Positions 1 through 7,488 of a DNA stretch of 36,211 nucleotides are shown here, in pieces; position 1 is the stretch's first letter; each line of letters begins with the position of its first letter. The DNA is from Myxococcales bacterium UBA1238 (GTDB lineage: Bacteria; Myxococcota_A; Bradymonadia; UBA7976; UBA1532): the NCBI GenBank assembly GCA_002309015.1, contig DBWM01000004.1, forward strand, positions 7,031-43,241, in the 5' to 3' direction. Under the pieces are notes generated by a model that was not told the DNA's origin, did not search any database, and saw only the letters and a list, made by a program, of their open reading frames with translations. The translations under genes and the position numbers were made by a program.

Positions 1-666
1 TGATGCATCCATTCGCGCACGCGCCGCCGATCTTTTGCGATTTTAATGCATTGTAATATGGTTTGAAGATCGGTGCTGAACTTTTCAAAATCGTCGTCTT
101 TGATTTCAGCGGGCACAATCAGATTCAGCCTGAAGTTGGGCACAAACTTTAAAATGGAGGGATCGCCCTTCAGCATGCCGTGCAGATCGCGCGGCCCATC
201 CCAGGACTCGGTGCCAAAATAAAGGACGAGCGTCACCACAGGCCAGAGTCCGTCGGTTTTATAAAAGCCCGACAAAAACTCCGCCGCATTCACCTGCACG
301 CCTTTTTCTTTGCGATGCGCTTTCTCGATCTCTTTGACCTGCTCCGCATATTGCAGCGCGTCGTAAAGCATGCAGCGGATCGGCATCGCGTAATGGATCT
401 GCGATTGATTTTCGATGCCGAGCAGGAGGTACATCACCTCGTCGCCCTGCATGATCGTCGCCTGCTTGAAGAGATCGCGGAATTTTTGCACCACTTCGGG
501 CTCTTCGCCCTCCCGAAACGGCAGGGTGAGGGCCGCAGTATCGAGCGGTTTTAAATCTTCAGACTTGATGACCGGACGACCATCAAACAAATAAAAGTTG
601 AAGACATCGGCAAAGCGCGCGCTGTCTTGCATATAAATTTTGGTCACCGCGTCCTTCTCGCCCATA
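1..666 (-). pseudogene. Rpn-family nuclease/transposase_31-like gene, frameshifted and cut by the left edge
   Basis: I found this by translating the minus strand by hand. From the ATG at 666 (GGAG about 8 nt upstream) the protein begins MGEKDAVTKIYMQDSARFADVF and then meets a stop about 27 codons in. One extra C near 599-602 (CTTCCAAC) causes this. Removing it gives NFYLFDGRPVIKSEDLKPLD and a frame with no stop to base 1 (about 199 more residues), including YLLLGIENQS, YAMPIRCMLYDALQY, AEFLSGFYKTDGLWPVVTL and YFGTESWDGP. That series matches the Rpn/YhgA-like family (PF04754, PD-(D/E)XK fold), which is abundant in gut Clostridia. Family members are DNA endonucleases linked to recombination. 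A second ATG in the corrected frame at 608 could still start a protein lacking the first 21 residues. The gene is divergent from the histidine kinase. The 3' end lies outside the window. The frameshift may be real or a sequencing error. Confidence 0.75.
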
Positions 667-880
667 AACGCTCCATCTCTGCTGAATACAGCAAGTTTTT
701 TTACTTTCTGCGCTTCAATGTCAAGACAGAAATCAACCTTCCACCCCCCAAAGCGGGTTCCAGCCTCGATCAAACCCTACATTTCAAATCTCCCTGCATT
801 CCACTCTGGACTGAGGCCCCGTCTCGCGGCAGTATCAGCATTTCAGTTCCATCCGTTTCCACCTGACTGCGAGCACCGCC

Positions 881-3736
881 ATGCCTCAGCCCCATTCACG
901 CAGTTCCGCCTCTCACCATCTACCGCTGCTCCTTTTGGTTCTGGCCCTCTTCACCTTTGCGATCCTCATCGCAGTGCATCTGCATTTGAACGCGCATGGC
1001 CGGGAGCAGGCCGAACAACAGCTCACGACCGCAACCGAGCAGCTCGCTCTTTGGTTGCGCAAGCTCGATTTGGATCACGAGAAGGCCGAAAACGCCCTGA
1101 ACAAACGGCTCAGCTCACTGCTCGGTGATGAATCGGCGCTGCAGGAAGAGCTTCGCAACCTGGCGCAACTCATACCCCACGCGCAATTCACCCTCACCCT
1201 GCCCGATGGGCGGCAAATCCGGGCCGAAGGGATCACAACACGCCCCGATCAGGAAGCCGATCCCGTCGCAGGATGGAGCCTCAATGCCCCCAAAGGTCGC
1301 TCGCTCACCTCGTCCAACATCGCGCATACCCTCATGATCCGCAAAGGCGAAGAGCGCTACGCCCTCAAATGCATCCTCGAACTCTACGTGCCCTCCTACA
1401 TCACCTCGCTCTACGGCAATCGCGCCGAGTTTTTCATTGTGGATCGCAAGCAACATGTGGTCTGGCGCTCGAATCCCCGTTCGCAAAGCGAGCTTTACCG
1501 CCTGGGACAGCATGATCCGCGGTTTGAAGGCAAGGCACAGGACGATTTCCTGCAGGGACAGACGGGACTCGCCTCATTCCAAACCCCTGCCGGGCGCTTT
1601 TGGGTCGCGTATCAGCCCATCCATATCGTGCCCTGGAGTTTAGCGATCGCGATCCCCGAAGAGATCGCCATGGCCTCCTGCATCGAACTCACGCACAGCT
1701 TAACCTTCCTCTACATCATCCTGTTTTTGGCGTTTGGCGCGCTGTTTTTGTTCGCCTGGCTGCATCGCACACCGGCTGCGGGTACAGGCGGCTTCGCCCA
1801 GGGGCTCTATTCGGGCAAAAAAGGCTTCATCCCTACGCCCGTTACGCTTCAGCTCAGCCATGATTTGCGCACGCCGTTAAACGCCATCGTGGGATACGCC
1901 ACCATCGCATCGAGCAAGGTGGAAGATCGCTACCGCGTTCTCGATTGCCTCTCGAAGATCCTGTCTGCGAGCTCGGATCAGATGGAGATCCTCGATTTCA
2001 TGGCTTCAGCGGCGCCGGATGCGTCTGAAAACAGCGATCTCACGGCGAAGAACCCGATGCCTTCGCAGAATACGGAGACTGTAGTGGACGATCGCGTGGT
2101 TGCGCTCATTAAAACCATCGATCAAATCGGCGATCCGGTGATGGAAGAGCGCGTGCGCAAGGCTGAAGCGGCCGATCGGGCCAAGTCGCTGTTCTTAACC
2201 AACATGAGCCACGACATCAGGACGCCTTTAAACGCCATCGTAGGCTTTGCCACCATCGCTTCCACCCGCCTCGATGACAAGCAACGCCTGCTCGAATGCC
2301 TCTCGAAGATTCTTGCAGCCAGTTCACAGCTGCTCAGCCTGTTTAACGATCTCCTCGACATCAGTCGCATCGAAGCCGGAGAGGTGCGCATCGACTGTTC
2401 ACCCTGTTCGATCAACGGACTCATCAGCAGCGTGCGCAATCTGGTGCAGCGACAAGCGGTCGCAAGCCACGTGAACCTGCTGGTCGACACCGTAAAACTG
2501 AAGGATGACGCCATCGAATGCGACAAGGCACATTTGAATCAGGTGCTGTCGCATGTGCTGACCACCGCGCTCAAGTCGACGCCCGAATATGGAACCATCT
2601 CGTTCATCATTCGCCAGATCGATGCGCAGAAGCCCGGATACGCCGCCTACCAGTTCACCATCAAAGACAACGGGCGCGGCCTGTCCCAGGAAGTCAAAAA
2701 CAACCTGTTCAACAACTTCAAGACCAACCAGGATCTCGCTTCCGCGCGTTTACAGACCCCCGCATTGGGCTGGCTCATCGCGAAACGCATCGTCGATCTC
2801 ATGGGCGGCAACCTGAAGCTCGAAAGCGAGCAGAACAAGGGCACCAAGGTCACCATCAACCTGGAATTCAAGCTGCAGTTTGTCAAACAGAACGCGTTGC
2901 ATTCGGCGCATAACTTTGAAGGCATGCGGGCATTGGTGCTCGACGACGATTTGCCGAACTGCGAAAGCACCGTCAACATGCTGACCCTGCTCGGAATCGC
3001 TGCGGAATGGACCCTGTTTGGCCAGGAAGCGATTTTGCGCACCAAACAAGCCGCCGAGGTGCAGCATCCCTTCCTGCTTTACGTGGTTTCATGGCCTCTT
3101 CAGGGTCACGAAAACTTTGAATGGATCAAACAGCTGCGCTCGCTGGCCGGAAATGCGCCCATCCTGCTCATCACATCGCGCGACTGGACGCCGATCGAGT
3201 CTGAAGCGCGCGCGGCAGGCGTCACCGCGTTCTGTGGAAGGCCGCTCGTGCTCTCCAACCTGCGTAAAGCGCTCGTTCAATCGCTTGCACAGCAGGCAGA
3301 AGGCGGATCCGGCGGCCAGGTCTTCTTTGATCCCAAGAAAGACGCCGAGATTTTCAAGGGCAAGCGCCTGCTTTTGGTTGAAGACAACCCCTTAAACCGC
3401 GAGCTCGCCACCGAATTGCTTGAAGACGGCGGATTCGAAATCGAGACAGCCGAAAACGGCTCCGAGGGCGTCAATAAATTCAACGAAGCAGAGCCGGGTT
3501 ACTACGACGCCATCTTAATGGACGTCATGATGCCCGTGCTCGACGGCTACGAAGCGACCCGATGCATCCGCGCAGCCGAGCCCATCACCTCGCACATCCC
3601 CATCATCGCCATGACCGCCAACGCATTCGAGGACGACAAGCGCATGGCCTTCGCTGCCGGCATGGATGCGCATATTACAAAGCCCTTAAACATGGAGAGC
3701 CTGTTCGCGCTCCTGAAGGAAGAGCTCCATCTTTAA
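881..3736 (+). CDS. Hybrid sensor histidine kinase with duplicated HisKA segment and two receiver domains
   Basis: The 951-aa protein is a membrane sensor kinase. A membrane segment at about 15-38 and another at about 272-295 enclose a periplasmic sensor region of roughly 230 residues with no domain I recognise. The cytoplasmic part has two HisKA-like segments, SHDLRTPLNAIVGY (His327) and SHDIRTPLNAIVGF (His444), 117 residues apart and alike over about 45 residues. The ATPase region (about 540-665) keeps the G1 box DNGRGLS (about 596), but the N-box Asn reads Thr (VLTTALK, about 562) and GLGL reads ALGW (about 627-630). Receiver 1 (about 682-800) keeps LDDD but has Ser at the phosphoacceptor position (VVSWPLQG, about 737). 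Receiver 2 (about 827-951) is intact, with MDVMMP at Asp881 and a TKP lysine. An Hpt gene follows 167 nt downstream, so a phosphorelay is likely. The HisKA wording resembles gut Clostridia kinases, which suggests acquisition (inference). Kinase activity is uncertain. Confidence 0.93.
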   Translation: MPQPHSRSSASHHLPLLLLVLALFTFAILIAVHLHLNAHGREQAEQQLTTATEQLALWLRKLDLDHEKAENALNKRLSSLLGDESALQEELRNLAQLIPHAQFTLTLPDGRQIRAEGITTRPDQEADPVAGWSLNAPKGRSLTSSNIAHTLMIRKGEERYALKCILELYVPSYITSLYGNRAEFFIVDRKQHVVWRSNPRSQSELYRLGQHDPRFEGKAQDDFLQGQTGLASFQTPAGRFWVAYQPIHIVPWSLAIAIPEEIAMASCIELTHSLTFLYIILFLAFGALFLFAWLHRTPAAGTGGFAQGLYSGKKGFIPTPVTLQLSHDLRTPLNAIVGYATIASSKVEDRYRVLDCLSKILSASSDQMEILDFMASAAPDASENSDLTAKNPMPSQNTETVVDDRVVALIKTIDQIGDPVMEERVRKAEAADRAKSLFLTNMSHDIRTPLNAIVGFATIASTRLDDKQRLLECLSKILAASSQLLSLFNDLLDISRIEAGEVRIDCSPCSINGLISSVRNLVQRQAVASHVNLLVDTVKLKDDAIECDKAHLNQVLSHVLTTALKSTPEYGTISFIIRQIDAQKPGYAAYQFTIKDNGRGLSQEVKNNLFNNFKTNQDLASARLQTPALGWLIAKRIVDLMGGNLKLESEQNKGTKVTINLEFKLQFVKQNALHSAHNFEGMRALVLDDDLPNCESTVNMLTLLGIAAEWTLFGQEAILRTKQAAEVQHPFLLYVVSWPLQGHENFEWIKQLRSLAGNAPILLITSRDWTPIESEARAAGVTAFCGRPLVLSNLRKALVQSLAQQAEGGSGGQVFFDPKKDAEIFKGKRLLLVEDNPLNRELATELLEDGGFEIETAENGSEGVNKFNEAEPGYYDAILMDVMMPVLDGYEATRCIRAAEPITSHIPIIAMTANAFEDDKRMAFAAGMDAHITKPLNMESLFALLKEELHL

Positions 3737-3903
3737 GCCCGATCGCGCATTTTTTTGCCCGGGAATCCACATCCGCCGCCGTCTGCTGCATCTTTTAAGG
3801 CGCAAAACCGGATCGCCCTTGCAAGGCAGGTTGTTTTGTGGGCCGTTGTGGCCTATTTTTGGCCGCAGTCAGACGAAACTTTTTCAAAAAACAGGTGTGC
3901 CAC

Positions 3904-4269
3904 ATGAACATTCGCGAATGCTTCGAAAAAATGGGCGAAAACATCGACGACGTGCTGAGTCGTCTGCGCAAAGAAGAGCGCGTCGCCAAATATTCACTGC
4001 TTTTTTTAAAGGATCCGAGCTTCGATGAGCTCTGCGACGCCTACGGCAAAGGCGATGCACAGACCGCATTCCGCGCCGCTCACACGTTAAAGGGCGCAGC
4101 CGCCAACATCGGCTTCAACAAGCTCTCCCATTCCGCCAGCGAACTGACCGAAGCCCTGCGCGATGGCCAGATGCCCGCCAACGGCGACGCCCTCCTCACC
4201 CAGGTCAAGCTCGATTACACCCGCGTCACCTCCAACATCCGCGCCTTCCAGGCTTCTCAGAACGCGTAA
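3904..4269 (+). CDS. Hpt-domain phosphotransfer protein
   Basis: This 121-aa, all-helical cytoplasmic protein carries the Hpt signature AAHTLKGAAANIGF with the phosphorylatable His at about residue 60. Such proteins pass a phosphoryl group between receiver domains. The N-terminus (MNIRECFEKMGENIDDVLSRL) and the LKDPSFDEL segment are typical of stand-alone Hpt proteins that accompany hybrid kinases in Firmicutes. I place the start at the ATG at 3904; an upstream in-frame start at 3838 would add a low-complexity extension that does not look like Hpt sequence. The gene lies 167 nt downstream of the hybrid kinase on the same strand. Its obvious partner is that kinase's intact second receiver; the single-domain receiver at 33288 is another candidate. 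No strong ribosome site is visible (AGGTG, 3892-3896). Confidence 0.88.
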   Translation: MNIRECFEKMGENIDDVLSRLRKEERVAKYSLLFLKDPSFDELCDAYGKGDAQTAFRAAHTLKGAAANIGFNKLSHSASELTEALRDGQMPANGDALLTQVKLDYTRVTSNIRAFQASQNA

Positions 4270-4448
4270 TCACCCAACCTTCGCGCCCTCATCCCCCATT
4301 TCACTTCAAAAACGCGCATCCATCACCGCTGCATCGCCTTTTTCTGGCCTAAAAACCGGATGCGAGGGCTCTCTCTGCCCTCTTTCCGCAGCAAATCCTG
4401 AACCGAAACCCATTTGATACCGCTTTTCAGCCCCAGAATCCGGGGATC

Positions 4449-4467
4449 ACCTGCCGATCAGGCGGGT
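4449..4467 (+). terminator. Possible terminator hairpin after the kinase-Hpt genes
   Basis: ACCTGCC and GGCGGGT pair over seven base pairs (one T-G wobble) around the loop GATCA. The following sequence is TTATGAATTAAAA, with no solid T-run, so a Rho-independent terminator is only a possibility. It lies about 180 nt downstream of the Hpt stop. Confidence 0.35.
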
Positions 4468-4740
4468 TTATGAATTAAAATTGCATTTTTGGTAAAATAG
4501 ATCTCCGTTTTCGATTCGTAACGATACATGCAAGACACTAAATGAATTTTTACGAGCGAAACGGATACAGTCTTTTGATCGAACGCGAGTTTTTAAAGTT
4601 ACACTCCAAATCTAGCTTTTGCAGATCGGCCTTTTACAGCTGAAACGGGCGATCGATGCGAGATAGATGCGGTTTTGATGCCAAAAAATCAACCAGAATG
4701 GTTTACACAGATCCCTTTTCCGCTCGAAAAGATGCCGAGT

Positions 4741-4761
4741 AGACCGAATGATCGGTTTTTT
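4741..4761 (+). terminator. Short hairpin followed by a T-run
   Basis: ACCGA (4743-4747) pairs with TCGGT (4752-4756) around the loop ATGA. Two further pairs at the base (A-T and G-T wobble) can form, and six T residues follow at 4756-4761. The shape is that of a small intrinsic terminator on the plus strand, about 470 nt from the nearest upstream gene. It could end an unannotated transcript. Confidence 0.35.
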
Positions 4762-4820
4762 CTGCATGAAATGGTCCGTAGAAAATCATGCAGTCGGATT
4801 TTCAGCCGGAAAACGGACCA
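4762..4820. other. Interleaved inverted repeats with H-type pseudoknot topology
   Basis: CTGCATGA (4762-4769) is a perfect 8-nt reverse complement of TCATGCAG (4786-4793). TGGTCCGT (4772-4779) lies in the loop of that stem and is a perfect 8-nt reverse complement of ACGGACCA (4813-4820). The pairs cross, which is the topology of an H-type pseudoknot. A small TCGG/CCGA hairpin (4794-4797 with 4806-4809) can form in the second loop, and AGATCG/CGATCT (4823-4840) follows at once. The arms are directly visible; function is unknown. Confidence 0.4.
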
Positions 4821-4927
4821 GAAGATCGAGCGGGCGATCTTTTGGGTCTGAAAATGAAGCTGAATTCTAAAAAGAGGGCGGCAAACGCGCAGAAAGGGAT
4901 CGATCGAAGGCGGGAATGAGGGCGTTT

Positions 4928-6244
4928 TTATGAGATCAGTTCGCCAAAGAGGGTGTGACTGGTCGCTTTTACGATGCGCGCCTGCACCAAAGCGCCCTGC
5001 TTGGGGGGATTTTCGCCTGCATTTTCGAAGAGTACGGTCTTGAAGCAGGAGCTTCGGCCGATGATTTGACCGGGATCGCGGCGGCTTTCACCGTCTACGA
5101 GCACTTCGAGGGTTCTGCCCACCATTTTCTCGAATTGTTCTTTGCTGATCGCTTCCTGCAGGGCGATCATGCGCTCGAGTCGCTCGCCTTTGACCGCATC
5201 GGGCACGTCGTCGGGCATTTTTCGGCTCGCAACGGTGCCATCGCGCTCGCTGTAGCGGAACATGAAGGCGCTTTCAAAGCGGATCTCGCGCAGGGCTTGC
5301 AAAGTTTGCTCGAAATCTTCGTCGGTCTCGCCCGAGAATCCCGCGATCACGTCGGTGGTGAGCGCCAGATCGGGCACGGAGGCCCTGAGTCGATCGACAA
5401 TTTCGCGATATTCGCCGTAGGTGTACTGGCGATTCATCGCTTTGAGCATCCGATCGCTGCCGCTCTGCAGAGGCAAATGCAAATGACGGGCCACCTTGGG
5501 GAGCGCCATCGCTTTGCAGAGCGATTCGTCGAAGTCCGTGGGGTAAGGCGACATGAATCGGATGCGCAAAAGCCCCGGCAGCTCGTTTAACTGGTAAAGC
5601 AGGTCTGAAAACCGCACGCCGTCGCAGCAGTAGCTCGATACCGTCTGCCCCAGAAGCGTGATCTCCTTAAAACCCTGCTCCACCATCCGCTGCGCCTGGC
5701 TCAAAATCTCCTGAGGTTTGACGGATCGCTCGCGACCGCGCACGTAAGGGACGATGCAATAGCTGCAAAACTTGTTGCAACCGCGCTGGATCGAGATCCA
5801 TCCCGAAATGCCCGGCTTGTGATCGACGGGCAGGCCCTCGTAAAGCTCGGTTTTCGAGAGACAGGTCTCGACCACCGGATGCCGCTTGCTCAAAACCGAC
5901 GTTAAAAGCTCAGGCAGCTGCCGGTAACTGTCGGGTCCAAGCACCAAATCGAGATACGGCGTCTTTTGGGTGAGCTCCCCCTTCAGGCGCTGGGCCATGC
6001 AGCCCGCCACCACCAGAATTCCGTCCGGATGCTCCGCCTTCCAGGTCTTCAGCCATCCCAGACGCCCGTAAATCCGCTCCTCCGCCCGCTCGCGAATGGC
6101 GCAGGTGTTTAAAATCACCACGTCCGCATCCGCATCCTGCCCCGTCATCTCGTAACCCGCCTGTTGCAGCAGCCCCGAAAGCAGTTCCGAATCCGCTTCA
6201 TTCATCTGGCAGCCGTAGGTTTCGATATATGCCCGCTTGATCAT
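4928..6244 (-). CDS. miaB: tRNA-2-methylthio-N6-dimethylallyladenosine synthase MiaB
   Basis: MiaB is a radical-SAM methylthiotransferase that adds the 2-methylthio group to i6A37 of tRNAs reading UNN codons, using two 4Fe-4S clusters. The 438-aa protein has the N-terminal UPF0004 domain with cluster cysteines 12 (YGCQMNEADSE), 48 (NTCAIRE) and 82 (GCMAQR). The radical-SAM motif RGCNKFCSYC (Cys156, 160, 163) is followed by IVPYVRGRE, and a C-terminal TRAM-like segment ends the protein. YGCQMNEADS and the total length favour MiaB over MtaB or RimO. I chose the ATG at 6244, preceded by GAGGGAGA about 8 nt upstream; an in-frame start at 6301 would add 19 atypical residues. The gene is divergent from the roadblock gene, with about 120 bp between them. 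Confidence 0.95.
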   Translation of the reverse strand: MIKRAYIETYGCQMNEADSELLSGLLQQAGYEMTGQDADADVVILNTCAIRERAEERIYGRLGWLKTWKAEHPDGILVVAGCMAQRLKGELTQKTPYLDLVLGPDSYRQLPELLTSVLSKRHPVVETCLSKTELYEGLPVDHKPGISGWISIQRGCNKFCSYCIVPYVRGRERSVKPQEILSQAQRMVEQGFKEITLLGQTVSSYCCDGVRFSDLLYQLNELPGLLRIRFMSPYPTDFDESLCKAMALPKVARHLHLPLQSGSDRMLKAMNRQYTYGEYREIVDRLRASVPDLALTTDVIAGFSGETDEDFEQTLQALREIRFESAFMFRYSERDGTVASRKMPDDVPDAVKGERLERMIALQEAISKEQFEKMVGRTLEVLVDGESRRDPGQIIGRSSCFKTVLFENAGENPPKQGALVQARIVKATSHTLFGELIS

Positions 6245-6365
6245 CGCGCGATCTCCCTCAAAAAAGCGCCGCAAACTACAAAGCGCGCCGCAGAACGTCA
6301 AGCAACCTTGCTCACAAACGCCCGGCGTGCTAACAACTGGGCAAAACTCTACGCGAGGTCAGCCC

Positions 6366-6731
6366 ATGGATCCCTTCACCGAAGCGCTGCAACAGCTGCT
6401 CGACCGCTGCAAAGACATTTCGACCGCCATTTTTGCCGATTGCGAAGGCGAACCGATCGCCAAAGCCTGCCAACCCGACGTCAACGCCGCCGAAATCGAC
6501 ACGATCATCCCCCTCTGCGCAGCTTTGGGCGGCATCGCGCTCAGCCGACTCAACAAAACCGCCGACGCGCCCACTCAAAACTTCTCGCTCTCGGGCTCGA
6601 ACGGCCATTTTCTGACCATCGCCATCAACGAGAACTACCATTTTTCGGTGGCGCTCCGCCCGGGAAGCTACATTGCCAAGCTGATGCCCGAGCTCGATCA
6701 GACCGCAAATCAAATCCGCGCCAACATGTAA
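6366..6731 (+). CDS. Roadblock/LC7-domain protein
   Basis: The 121-aa protein matches the roadblock/LC7 (MglB-like) fold: an N-terminal helix with MDPFTEALQQLLDRC, strands around AIFADCEGEPIAK, a second helix, then FLTIAINENYHFSVALRPGSY and a C-terminal helix. Bacterial members act as dimers that regulate small Ras-like GTPases (MglA type) or serve as scaffolds. No MglA gene is visible in the window, so its partner is unknown. The start at 6366 has GAGG at 6355-6358; an upstream in-frame ATG at 6237 would overlap the miaB start and add basic, unfolded-looking sequence. The gene is convergent with recO, 24 nt away. Confidence 0.8.
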   Translation: MDPFTEALQQLLDRCKDISTAIFADCEGEPIAKACQPDVNAAEIDTIIPLCAALGGIALSRLNKTADAPTQNFSLSGSNGHFLTIAINENYHFSVALRPGSYIAKLMPELDQTANQIRANM

Positions 6732-6755
6732 CGCCCGGGGCTGCAAAACCCGCAG

Positions 6756-7484
6756 TCAGCCCCAAAGCTGCGCCAGGATCCCGCTCGTTTTGAGCGCCCG
6801 CCCCGTCAGTTCACCCCATAAATGATCGAAAATCTGCTGGATCGGCACCCGATGCTCCAGTGGCAAACGCTGTAAGCGCCCATTCTGCAAGGCCGCAATC
6901 TGCAACAGGAGCGAAGGCGGCACGCGCTTGACCTGCATCCGCAATTCCGGCGCCAGATTCTGCGATCCCACCGCCCCGCCCGAAAGCAGCGCGACCGCAT
7001 CCGGCGATCCCGCAAGTTCGGAATCGCGATCAAAGCGCAGCGCATAACCCAGCGCCTCGAACATCGCGATTTGCCACAACACCAAACGCTCGAACGAGAG
7101 CGCCCCCTGAGACGCGACTTCGATGAACTGATCGATCAGCCGAAACGACTGCGGCGCTTTCAGGCCTTCATGCGTCGTCAGCCGCGCGATCTCGAGCACA
7201 AAATTCAAGCTGTAGAACTGATCGAGCGACTGCGAGAGCGCAAACACCGGGCGAAGCACGCTGCATTCGGTCAAAGTCGAGCGTTCCCCGCGCGAAACCC
7301 AGGTGGCCCGAATCCTGGTGCCGAGTTCCAGCGCTGCACCAAACCGCCTGCGACTGCTCTTCGCATGGCGCGCCAGCACCGAAAGCCGATCGCCCTCTTC
7401 CGTCAGCAAATCGACGATGAGATCGCTCTCGCGCCAGCGCACCGTATGCAGAACCAGCGCGATCTGCGTCTGCCGTTCTTCCAT
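6756..7484 (-). CDS. recO: DNA repair protein RecO
   Basis: RecO works with RecF and RecR to load RecA onto SSB-coated single-stranded DNA and to anneal strands during recombinational repair. The 242-aa length is normal. The N-terminal OB-fold is recognisable (ALVLHTVRWRESDLIVDLLTEEGDRL, then ARHAKSSRRRFGAALELG), followed by the helical region around FYSLNFVLEIARL and FEALGYALRF. The four zinc-binding cysteines seen in many RecO C-terminal domains are absent, as in a number of proteobacterial members. The ATG at 7484 lies 4 nt after the mgtE stop, so recO is the last gene of a minus-strand run that begins with the PEGA kinase. Confidence 0.9.
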   Translation of the reverse strand: MEERQTQIALVLHTVRWRESDLIVDLLTEEGDRLSVLARHAKSSRRRFGAALELGTRIRATWVSRGERSTLTECSVLRPVFALSQSLDQFYSLNFVLEIARLTTHEGLKAPQSFRLIDQFIEVASQGALSFERLVLWQIAMFEALGYALRFDRDSELAGSPDAVALLSGGAVGSQNLAPELRMQVKRVPPSLLLQIAALQNGRLQRLPLEHRVPIQQIFDHLWGELTGRALKTSGILAQLWG

Positions 7485-7488
7485 CGGT

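Larger units (their letters stand above)
4270..4927. other. Gene-free, structure-rich intergenic region
   Basis: These 658 bases between the Hpt gene and the end of miaB hold no convincing reading frame on either strand. The region is richer in A and T than its neighbours. It contains several short inverted repeats: 4449-4467, 4741-4758, the interleaved pairs within 4762-4820, and 4823-4840. It separates the Firmicutes-like signalling genes on the left from core genes on the right. It could hold a small RNA, terminators, or the decayed edge of an acquired segment. The sequence alone does not decide. Confidence 0.6.

Noticed and set aside
697..725. Promoter for the Rpn-like gene (minus-strand TTGACA at 725-720)
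   Set aside because: The -35 is perfect, but at 17 nt spacing the -10 position is AAAAAA, so I could not support it.
3840..3860. Terminator between the hybrid kinase and Hpt genes (GGGCC/GGCCT hairpin then five T residues)
   Set aside because: The stem has only five pairs with one wobble, and a third GGCC follows; too weak to call.
4955..5590. 211-codon open frame on the plus strand
   Set aside because: It lies entirely antisense to miaB, whose iron-sulphur and radical-SAM motifs are unambiguous; the opposite frame has no recognisable family.
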